From Chloroflexota bacterium (GTDB lineage Bacteria > Chloroflexota > Anaerolineae > Aggregatilineales > UBA3940), in assembly GCA_010092775.1 (NCBI GenBank), contig JAADYZ010000064.1:1-6449 (forward strand): a DNA stretch of 6,449 nucleotides. The letters are read 5' to 3'. The notes under the pieces were generated by a model that saw only the letters and a program-made list of their open reading frames with translations, was not told the origin of the DNA and did no database searches. Shown piece by piece: positions 1 to 5,496 of this stretch. The position numbers and the translations under genes are program-made. Every line of letters begins with the position of its first letter. The first letter of the stretch is position 1.

Positions 1-219
1 AGTGTTGCCACTGGTTGCACCCTTATGCCAAAGTGCCTGGCGGCTTCGGCTCCAGAAAACGGCCTCGCCGCTCTGAACGGTTCGAGTGAGCGCCTCCTGG
101 TTCATCCAGGCCATCATGAGCACCTGCTGGGTGACAGCATCCTGGACAATACAAGGCACCAATCCCTGGTCGTTGAAAGCAATCGGCACCTGCTGGCCCA
201 TAGTGGGTACATCACTCAA
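1..219 (-). CDS. hisI: Phosphoribosyl-AMP cyclohydrolase (HisI, or N-terminal part of HisIE), 3' end cut by the window
   Basis: HisI opens the adenine ring of phosphoribosyl-AMP to give ProFAR, the third step of histidine synthesis, in the cytoplasm. The visible part carries the family's N-terminal signature: a stretch reading LVPCIVQDA, then VLMMAWMNQEAL, then FWSRSRQALWHKGATSGNT at the window edge. The downstream metal-binding Cys/Asp motifs, and any fused HisE pyrophosphohydrolase domain, lie off the left edge, so hisI and hisIE cannot be told apart. Two starts are possible. The TTG at 217-219 has a strong Shine-Dalgarno (AGGAGGTG at 224-231) at good spacing and overlaps hisF by 8 bases. 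The ATG at 199-201 begins MGQQVPIAF but has no good ribosome site next to it. I chose the TTG because of the ribosome site. The ATG product is equally plausible by protein length, and only the first six residues differ. Confidence 0.9.
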   Translation of the reverse strand, partial: MSDVPTMGQQVPIAFNDQGLVPCIVQDAVTQQVLMMAWMNQEALTRTVQSGEAVFWSRSRQALWHKGATSGNT

Positions 220-991
220 GCGGCACCTCCTGTTTCGGTCGGACGGGCACACCCTGATCTAGAAGATAGCGCTTCAATTCACCGATGCCCAACTCCTTGA
301 AGTGGAATAGGCTGGCCGCCAGGGCCGCACTGGCCTGGCCAGCGGTCAGTGCTTCGCGGAAGTCATCCTGCTTACCGGCTCCACCAGAGGCAATCACCGG
401 AATATTCACTGCCTCGCTGATGGCCTTTGTGAGGGGAATGTCATAGCCAGATTTGGTTCCATCGCGATCCATGCTGGTCAGCAAAATCTCGCCTGCGCCC
501 CGCCGCTCGACCTCTTGGGCCCATTCAACCGCATCCAACCCGGTTGAGGTTCGCCCACCGCTAATCATCACTTCCCATATCTCGCCAGTCCACTTCGCAT
601 CAATCGCCACGATTACACACTGCGCCCCGAAACGTTCCGCTCCTTCGCTGATCAGCTCCGGGCGGCGCACCGCCGCGCTGTTGATCGATACTTTGTCGGC
701 CCCAGCCAACAGGGTTTGCCGCATATCATCGATAGAGCGCAACCCACCTCCAACCGAGAAAGGAATGAAAATCGCATCAGCTACCCGAGCGACCACATCC
801 AGCATCGTCTCGCGTCCTTCATGCGTCGCCGTAATGTCGAGGAAGACTAACTCGTCGGCCCCTTCGGCATCATAAGCACGCGCATGCTCTACTGGATCGC
901 CAGCGTCACGCAGATTGACAAAATTCACCCCTTTGACCACTCGTCCATCATGGACATCCAGGCAGGGAATAATACGTTTGGCAACCGCCAT
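212..991 (-). CDS. hisF: Imidazole glycerol phosphate synthase cyclase subunit HisF
   Basis: HisF is the (beta/alpha)8-barrel subunit of IGP synthase. It takes ammonia from HisH and converts PRFAR to imidazole glycerol phosphate plus AICAR, which returns to purine synthesis. The 259-residue product is of usual length. It begins MAVAKRIIPCLDV and has the catalytic aspartates Asp12 (CLDV) and Asp131 (AIDAKW), the GVNFVNLRDAGDP loop (about 21-33), the phosphate-binding stretches SVGGGLRS (79-86) and IASGGAG (200-206), and the C-terminal AASLFHF (225-231). I chose the ATG at 989-991, which has GAGGTGG (1001-1007) 9 bases upstream. A GTG at 1007-1009 would add six residues not typical of HisF and would bury that ribosome site. 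It follows the M20 gene after 14 bases. The partner gene hisH lies two genes upstream in the same operon. Confidence 0.97.
   Translation of the reverse strand: MAVAKRIIPCLDVHDGRVVKGVNFVNLRDAGDPVEHARAYDAEGADELVFLDITATHEGRETMLDVVARVADAIFIPFSVGGGLRSIDDMRQTLLAGADKVSINSAAVRRPELISEGAERFGAQCVIVAIDAKWTGEIWEVMISGGRTSTGLDAVEWAQEVERRGAGEILLTSMDRDGTKSGYDIPLTKAISEAVNIPVIASGGAGKQDDFREALTAGQASAALAASLFHFKELGIGELKRYLLDQGVPVRPKQEVPLE
224..231 (-). promoter_or_regulatory. Strong Shine-Dalgarno for hisI inside the end of hisF
   Basis: The minus strand reads AGGAGGTG here, within the last codons of hisF (Gln-Glu-Val). Its core lies 6 bases before an in-frame TTG at 217-219 and 24 bases before the ATG at 199-201. 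It is the best ribosome site I saw in the window and decides in favour of the TTG start, with hisF-hisI translational coupling. It also encodes hisF residues, so its strength could be partly accidental. Confidence 0.6.
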
Positions 992-1000
992 AGGTTTCGT

Positions 1001-1007
1001 CCACCTC
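1001..1007 (-). promoter_or_regulatory. Shine-Dalgarno that sets the hisF start
   Basis: The minus strand reads GAGGTGG, overlapping the TGA stop of the upstream M20 gene (1006-1008) and lying 9 bases before the hisF ATG at 989-991. It supports the internal ATG over the GTG at 1007-1009, and the overlap with the stop suggests coupled translation. Confidence 0.55.
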
Positions 1008-2325
1008 ACTTAAAGCGTTGAAGTGCGTTATACAACACGCTGCTGCCAAATTCAATGGCTTCAGCCGGAACACGCTCATCCGGTGCGTGTATTGTCGCGA
1101 TAAAGTCGAAGTTGGGGGGCAATTTCAAGGGTGTGAAGCCGTAGGTTTGGATTCCCAAACGCGAGAAGATACGCCCATCTGTGACACCCGGCAGCATCAA
1201 AGGGATCGGAATGCCTTCCGGGTCTGCCTCACGCAGTAGACTGGCCAGTGTATCGTATAGTGCCATGTCCGCTTCGGGTGGTCCGGGCTGGAAGCGCCCT
1301 ACCTTGATCTCGACTTCCCCGCCAATCAACTCACGCAGTTCCGCCATGAATTCATCAAGTGTCATACCAGGCAGCAGGCGACAGTCGAGTTCCAGGCGCA
1401 CTTCAGAAGGCAGCACGTTGATCAACTCGCCGCTGTGCAGAATCGTCGGGGTCGCCGTATTGCGCAAGAGTGGCTCAAAGATGCGGCGTTGACTCTCACT
1501 TAACAGGTTGAGCAGCGCTTGGGCCAGTGTAGGATTGAGAAGTTGGTGCAGCGCTAACCCTTGCAGGCCGCCTAGTTCTCTGGCCAGTGCCTCGATCATC
1601 AGCCGCGCAACGGGCGTCACATGGATCGGAAGTCGTTTAGTGGTCAAGTCAGCGAGCACCTGGCTGAGCCGTTCCATTGCGCCACCTCGTAATGGAATCG
1701 ATGCGTGCCTGGCGGGGCCAGTCACACGAAGACGCATCCAACAATGCTGCTTTTCCGCCACCATGATTGGGTAGAAGCGTTTGCCATTTAGATAGAAGCT
1801 GAATCCCCCAAACTCCCCAAGAGCATATCTGACACCATCGAAAAGATTGGGATACTCTTCAACCAGATACCCAGCACCGTACTCACTCCCAGCTTCTTCA
1901 TCACTCAATATGCACAGGATGACATCACCCGGCAAGCTGGCTTGCTCGACATGAGCGCGTATGAAGGCCGCCAAGAACATCGCAACTTCGCCCTTCATAT
2001 CCAAAGCGCCGCGTCCCCAGACATAGCCATCAATGAGCTGGCCGCCAAAGGGATCATGCTGCCAAGGCTGATCGGTGGTGGTGACCACATCGACATGACC
2101 GTAGAGCATGAGTGGCGCAGCCTGGCCACGCCCGGCGATACGTGCGACTAGATTGGGGCGCTCGGGGTCCTTGCCGTAGATCTGGCTTTCGATACCAACG
2201 CTGGCCAGGAGGTCGGCAATAAAGGCAATACACTCGCCTTCGTTGCCAGGCGGATTGCTGGTATTGAAGCGGATCAACTTTTGGGCCAGTTCAACCGGAC
2301 GTTGGTAGAGGCTGGGGTCTGTCAT
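1006..2325 (-). CDS. M20-family metallohydrolase, ArgE/DapE/CPS1-like (substrate unknown), inserted between hisA and hisF
   Basis: The predicted 439-residue cytoplasmic di-zinc hydrolase is of the M20 family, which cleaves N-acyl amino acids or dipeptides. The full active-site set is visible: GHVDVV (76-81, metal His77 and catalytic Asp79), GRGALDMKG (104-112, bridging Asp109), SDEEAGSE (141-148, catalytic Glu143 and metal Glu144), a Glu at 171 (LGEFGG), and the C-terminal metal histidine in TIHAPDE (His413). The inserted dimerisation/lid domain spans about 185-300 and holds RHAS (His207). It is longer than in classical ArgE or DapE because of a helical segment around 230-290, ending in NTATPTI and INVLPSEVRLELDCRLLPG. 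This resembles the CPS1/PM20D1-like and actinobacterial 'DapE2' branch. The ATG at 2323-2325 lies 4 bases after the hisA stop. An upstream in-frame start would give a 22-residue extension running into hisA and looks spurious. Calling it argE or dapE would go beyond the sequence. Confidence 0.9.
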   Translation of the reverse strand: MTDPSLYQRPVELAQKLIRFNTSNPPGNEGECIAFIADLLASVGIESQIYGKDPERPNLVARIAGRGQAAPLMLYGHVDVVTTTDQPWQHDPFGGQLIDGYVWGRGALDMKGEVAMFLAAFIRAHVEQASLPGDVILCILSDEEAGSEYGAGYLVEEYPNLFDGVRYALGEFGGFSFYLNGKRFYPIMVAEKQHCWMRLRVTGPARHASIPLRGGAMERLSQVLADLTTKRLPIHVTPVARLMIEALARELGGLQGLALHQLLNPTLAQALLNLLSESQRRIFEPLLRNTATPTILHSGELINVLPSEVRLELDCRLLPGMTLDEFMAELRELIGGEVEIKVGRFQPGPPEADMALYDTLASLLREADPEGIPIPLMLPGVTDGRIFSRLGIQTYGFTPLKLPPNFDFIATIHAPDERVPAEAIEFGSSVLYNALQRFK

Positions 2326-2329
2326 AGCC

Positions 2330-3049
2330 CTATTCTGCGATGCGCAGGGCGTCGTTAAGTTGAATAGCCCCAGCATAGAGCGCCTTGCCAATCACGGCAC
2401 CATGCACCTTTCCTGAGCATGTCCGCAGCGCCTTGAGGTCTTGTAAAGTCGAGACGCCGCCAGAAGCAATCACAGATAGGCCTGTCTCAGCGGCCAGGCG
2501 AGCCGTCGCCTCGACATTGACGCCTTTCAACAGGCCGTCACGCAAGATGTCGGTGTAGAGCGCATAACGCACTCCTGCCGCGGCGAAATGGCGGCCCAAG
2601 TCGATGGGGGTCCATTCGGTGGCTTGCTGCCAGCCGTGAATGGCCACCTTGCCCCCCCTCGCATCCAGGGCAACCGCGATCCGCTCGGCGCCAAAACGCT
2701 CGATAGCTTCGGCGGCAAGCTCTGGCTGTTGGACCAACAGGGTCCCCAGGACCACACGATCAGCCCCGGCCGAGAGGACCGCGTCGATCGCATCGAACGA
2801 ACGCAGTCCACCCCCAAACTGGATCGAAACCTCCAGCGCTTTGATCTGGCGCAGCAAATCGAAGTCAAAGCCGCCTTCGCCAAAGGCACCATCCAGATTG
2901 ACGATATGCAGCCAATCTGCACCTGCTGCGCGCCAACGTTGCGCAGTTTGCAAGGGGTTATCGCTGTGCACCGTCTGCTGATTGGGGTCGCCTTGAACCA
3001 GGCGCACAACACGCCCGTCGCGAATGTCAACGGCAGGGTAGATGATCAT
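2330..3049 (-). CDS. hisA: ProFAR isomerase HisA
   Basis: HisA is the (beta/alpha)8-barrel isomerase that performs the Amadori rearrangement of ProFAR to PRFAR, the substrate of HisHF. The 239-residue product has the usual length. It shows MIIYPAVDIRDGRVVRLVQGD at the N-terminus (catalytic Asp8), VNLDGAF (50-56), QFGGGLRS (77-84), VALDARGGKVAIHGW (126-140, catalytic Asp129), YTDILRDG (165-172) and the phosphate-binding IASGGVS (194-200). The start is fixed by the conserved MIIYPAVDI opening and follows hisH by 6 bases. It shares its two half-barrel phosphate-binding motifs with HisF, as expected for these ancient paralogues. A dual HisA/TrpF (PriA-type) activity cannot be excluded from sequence reading alone, but nothing here points to it. 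Confidence 0.97.
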   Translation of the reverse strand: MIIYPAVDIRDGRVVRLVQGDPNQQTVHSDNPLQTAQRWRAAGADWLHIVNLDGAFGEGGFDFDLLRQIKALEVSIQFGGGLRSFDAIDAVLSAGADRVVLGTLLVQQPELAAEAIERFGAERIAVALDARGGKVAIHGWQQATEWTPIDLGRHFAAAGVRYALYTDILRDGLLKGVNVEATARLAAETGLSVIASGGVSTLQDLKALRTCSGKVHGAVIGKALYAGAIQLNDALRIAE

Positions 3050-3055
3050 GGTTCG

Positions 3056-3658
3056 TCACCAGGCCAGGAAATTATTCAAAAAGCGCAAGCCAACCGATTG
3101 GCTCTTCTCTGGATGGCATTGGATGCCTATGATGTTGTCGCGGCCCGCCACCGAGACAAAGGGTATTCCGTAGTCAGTAGTGGCAATCACATCGGCTGGG
3201 TCGGCTGGTTCCACGTAGTAGGAATGGACAAAATAGGCATAGGGATCATTCGGTAGCCCAGCGAGCAGACGATGCTCGCGCACCTGATCAAGTTGGTTCC
3301 AACCGATGTGCGGCACCTTCAGTTCGCCATCGGGAAAACGCGTGACGGTCCCTTTGAGCAGGCCCAGCCCCTCATGATGGCCCATTTCGTTACTCGACTC
3401 GAAAAGGTACTGTAAGCCCAGGCAAATGCCAAGCAAGGGCTTGCCTTGCTTGGCCACCTCGCGCAGCGGCTCGACAAACCCGGCGGAGCGAAGCGCCTCC
3501 ATGCCTGCCCCAAAGGCACCAACACCTGGCAGCACCACCTTGTCAGCCTGCGCCAAGGTCTCTGGCTGATCGATACAAGCGATGTTTGCCCCTAGCGAGC
3601 GGAAGGCATTGGCCACACTCCGCAGATTACCTGCGCCATAGTCGATAATTGCGATCAT
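3056..3658 (-). CDS. hisH: Imidazole glycerol phosphate synthase glutaminase subunit HisH
   Basis: HisH is the class I glutamine amidotransferase that splits glutamine and channels ammonia into the HisF barrel. The 200-residue product has normal length and the complete triad: Cys79 in the nucleophile elbow GICLGLQ (77-83), and His182 and Glu184 in QCHPEKSQ (180-187). Other family motifs are IDYGAGNLRSV (5-15), LPGVGAFG (43-50), PHIGWN (116-121) and YFVHSYYV (142-149). The start is the ATG at 3656-3658, which gives the conserved MIAIIDYGAGN opening. The ribosome site is weak (AAGAG about 7 bases upstream). The gene follows the M20D gene by 24 bases and precedes hisA by 6. A perfect 11-base-pair inverted repeat lies inside it just before the Cys79 codon. 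Confidence 0.97.
   Translation of the reverse strand: MIAIIDYGAGNLRSVANAFRSLGANIACIDQPETLAQADKVVLPGVGAFGAGMEALRSAGFVEPLREVAKQGKPLLGICLGLQYLFESSNEMGHHEGLGLLKGTVTRFPDGELKVPHIGWNQLDQVREHRLLAGLPNDPYAYFVHSYYVEPADPADVIATTDYGIPFVSVAGRDNIIGIQCHPEKSQSVGLRFLNNFLAW
3428..3454 (-). repeat. Perfect 11-bp inverted repeat inside hisH
   Basis: Arms at 3428-3438 and 3444-3454 are exact reverse complements (GCCAAGCAAGG with CCTTGCTTGGC), with a 5-base loop at 3439-3443. In the hisH mRNA the repeat encodes Ala-Lys-Gln-Gly-Lys-Pro-Leu-Leu-Gly (residues 69-77), immediately before the nucleophile elbow. No U-tract follows, so it is not an intrinsic terminator. Function is unknown and may be none. Confidence 0.6.
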
Positions 3659-3682
3659 CGAATGCTCTTATGTCTCCGCAGT

Positions 3683-4852
3683 TTAGGCGTGCTGCTTCAG
3701 CAAGCGGACCGCCGTCTCGGCCAGGACAGCCGCGCCAAGCGCAAAGCTGCCCTCATCAACATCGAACACCGGATTATGGTGCGGGCGAGACAGCTCATCC
3801 AGTTTGGCACCTAACATAAACATTGCGCCAGGCGCCGCCTCAATCATGTAAGCAAAATCCTCGCCACCCATCCCAGCGACCGGGGGCAGCAGTACGTCCT
3901 CACCGCCGACATCCACGGCGACCTGCTCGATTAATTCTGCCACAGCGTGATCGTTATGCAAGGCCGGATAGCCTTTGTGGATAATTAACTCATAATCGCC
4001 GCCGAAGGCCCGCGCCACGCCCATCGCCTGCTCAAGGTCCGCCCACAACTGCTCACGGATTTCGGGCTCAAAACTGCGGATCGTGCCTTGAATGGCGACC
4101 TCGTTGGGGATCACGTTGGCCGCATCTCCTGCATGAACCATGCCGACGGTGATGACCGCGCCCTTAGTCGGATCAACTCGCCGGGCACGTACCCCATGAA
4201 TCGCATTGAGCACCTGAGCTAGCACAAAGATCGGATCGACTGTCTCATGCGGATAGGCAGCGTGGCCACCACGCCCCATGATGCGCGCCTCAAAGCGATC
4301 ACTCGCTGCGCCAGCATAACCACTTTTGATCATGATCTTGCCGCTCGGCAGCGTGCTGGCAATATGTAGGGCAATAGCCGCGTCGATACCTTCGATGGCA
4401 CCATCATCAATCATGCGGGTCGCGCCAGATTGCCCTTCATCGTCTTGCTTTTCCTCGCTCGGCTGGAACAACAAGCGCACCTGACCCGCTGGACGATCGG
4501 GCATATCGTTCAGAATGCGTGCCACACCGAGCAAAATCGCGGTGTGGGCATCATGGCCGCAGGCGTGCATCACACCGTCCGTCTGCGAGCGGTAGGGGAC
4601 ATCATTGGCCTCCACGATCGGCAGAGCATCCATGTCTGCCCGAATGGCCACCACTGGCCCCTCATCATCACCGATGCGCCCCACCACACCGGTGATGCCG
4701 ACGCCAGTCTGCGCCTCAATCCCCATCTCTGTGAGTGCTTCGCTCACTTTTTGGGCTGTGCGGACTTCTTGAAAACTCAATTCGGGATGCATGTGGAAAT
4801 CACGACGCCAGGCAACCATCTGGTCTTGCAGGGCTTGTGCTTGTTCTAACAT
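3683..4852 (-). CDS. M20D-family amidohydrolase (hippuricase / N-acyl amino acid hydrolase type), inserted between hisB and hisH
   Basis: The predicted 389-residue cytoplasmic metallohydrolase is of the M20D group, which includes hippurate hydrolases, N-acetyl amino acid and N-acetyl-diaminopimelate deacetylases, and plant IAA-amino acid hydrolases. It shows RRDFHMHPELSFQE (16-29), the metal motif MHACGHDAH (95-103, Cys98 and His100, where the cysteine is typical of M20D), FQPSEE (129-134, Glu133/Glu134), ALHI (His163), the lid-domain GRGGHAAYPH (193-202, His197), GMGGEDFAY (327-335) and the C-terminal metal histidine in RPHHNPVFD (His359). Length and motif order are normal and no signal peptide is visible. 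The ATG at 4850-4852 has AAGGA about 9 bases upstream and follows hisB by 26 bases. The precise acyl group and amino acid cannot be read from the sequence. The position inside the his operon makes a histidine conjugate a candidate, by inference only. Confidence 0.92.
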   Translation of the reverse strand: MLEQAQALQDQMVAWRRDFHMHPELSFQEVRTAQKVSEALTEMGIEAQTGVGITGVVGRIGDDEGPVVAIRADMDALPIVEANDVPYRSQTDGVMHACGHDAHTAILLGVARILNDMPDRPAGQVRLLFQPSEEKQDDEGQSGATRMIDDGAIEGIDAAIALHIASTLPSGKIMIKSGYAGAASDRFEARIMGRGGHAAYPHETVDPIFVLAQVLNAIHGVRARRVDPTKGAVITVGMVHAGDAANVIPNEVAIQGTIRSFEPEIREQLWADLEQAMGVARAFGGDYELIIHKGYPALHNDHAVAELIEQVAVDVGGEDVLLPPVAGMGGEDFAYMIEAAPGAMFMLGAKLDELSRPHHNPVFDVDEGSFALGAAVLAETAVRLLKQHA

Positions 4853-4878
4853 TGGGCTTCGTCCTTGATCCGTCTGAA

Positions 4879-5496
4879 TTAGGCTGTCAAAGTACCTTTG
4901 GTACTCGGAATGTGTGCGCGGCGTGAATCGAGCTGTGTCGCTTGATCCAACGCACGACCGAGGGCTTTGTACAGCGCCTCTGCTTTATGATGATCGTCGC
5001 GCCCATACAACACCTGGGCATGTAGATTCATACGCGCATGGGTTGCAATCGACTCCAAAGAATGAATCACCAGAGAAGTGGGCATCTGACCGACCATGGG
5101 GCTGGTGAAAGCTGCGTCAATGACAGAATAGGGGCGACCGCTCAAGTCGACTACTACGCGCGCCAAGGCCTCGTCCATTGGCACGGTCGCCTCACCCATC
5201 CGCCGGATGCCTCGACGATCTCCTAAAGCGTCATCGATGACTTGGCCTATGGCAATCGACACATCTTCGACGGTGTGATGCGCGTCGATATAGAGATCGC
5301 CTTGCGCCTTGACGACCAGATCGAACAGGCCATGCACCGCCACATGATGCAGCATGTGGTCGAAGAAACCAATCCCTGTGTCAAGATCAACCTCGCCGTG
5401 ACCATCTAGGTCAATGCTCAGGACAATTGAGGTCTCTTGCGTATTACGCGTAATCGTGCCGCGCCGGACACGGATAGTGCCACCTACGTCGCTCAC
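4879..5496 (-). CDS. hisB: Imidazoleglycerol-phosphate dehydratase HisB (monofunctional)
   Basis: HisB removes water from imidazole glycerol phosphate to give imidazole acetol-phosphate, using a manganese cluster in a 24-subunit enzyme. The 205-residue product matches the stand-alone dehydratase and has no N-terminal HAD phosphatase domain as in enterobacterial HisB. The metal-ligand and active-site motifs are present: TGIGFFDHMLHH (40-51), DAHHTVEDV (71-79), VPMDEALARVVVDLSGRPY (105-123), LYGRDDHHKAEALYKALGRAL (163-183) and the terminal PSTKGTL (197-203). The start is GTG at 5494-5496, which overlaps the hisC stop in a GTGA junction. GGAGAGA lies just upstream (5501-5507), so the two genes are probably translationally coupled. 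Confidence 0.97.
   Translation of the reverse strand: MSDVGGTIRVRRGTITRNTQETSIVLSIDLDGHGEVDLDTGIGFFDHMLHHVAVHGLFDLVVKAQGDLYIDAHHTVEDVSIAIGQVIDDALGDRRGIRRMGEATVPMDEALARVVVDLSGRPYSVIDAAFTSPMVGQMPTSLVIHSLESIATHARMNLHAQVLYGRDDHHKAEALYKALGRALDQATQLDSRRAHIPSTKGTLTA

Noticed and set aside
453..875. Plus-strand open frame of 140 codons antisense to hisF
   Set aside because: Ser/Pro/Arg-rich composition typical of a shadow frame, with the opposite strand encoding a complete conserved HisF.
2326..2391. 22-residue N-terminal extension of the CPS1-like M20 gene from an upstream in-frame start
   Set aside because: It would run into the last codons of hisA and adds residues unlike any M20 N-terminus; the ATG at 2323-2325 just after the hisA stop is the natural start.
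2527..3030. Minus-strand open frame of 167 codons in a different frame within hisA
   Set aside because: Overlaps intact HisA in another frame, has Cys/Trp/Arg/Ser-rich shadow composition and no recognisable domain.
2588..3256. Long plus-strand open frame (222 codons) antisense to hisA and hisH
   Set aside because: It lies wholly opposite two well-supported conserved genes, resembles no family I know, and is the kind of antisense frame expected in GC-rich coding DNA.
4430..4849. Plus-strand open frame of 139 codons antisense to the M20D gene
   Set aside because: His/Cys-rich translation without family resemblance; it is the complement of conserved M20D motifs.
1006..4852. Possibility that the two M20 genes are a duplicated pair
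   Set aside because: Their metal motifs differ (CGHDAH with a metal cysteine versus GHVDVV with Asp), as do lid domains and lengths. They belong to separate M20 branches.
4891..4905. Perfect 6-bp inverted repeat with 3-base loop near the end of hisB, considered as a terminator
   Set aside because: The stem is short and not GC-rich, no U-tract follows, it lies before the stop codon, and it encodes the conserved STKG motif.
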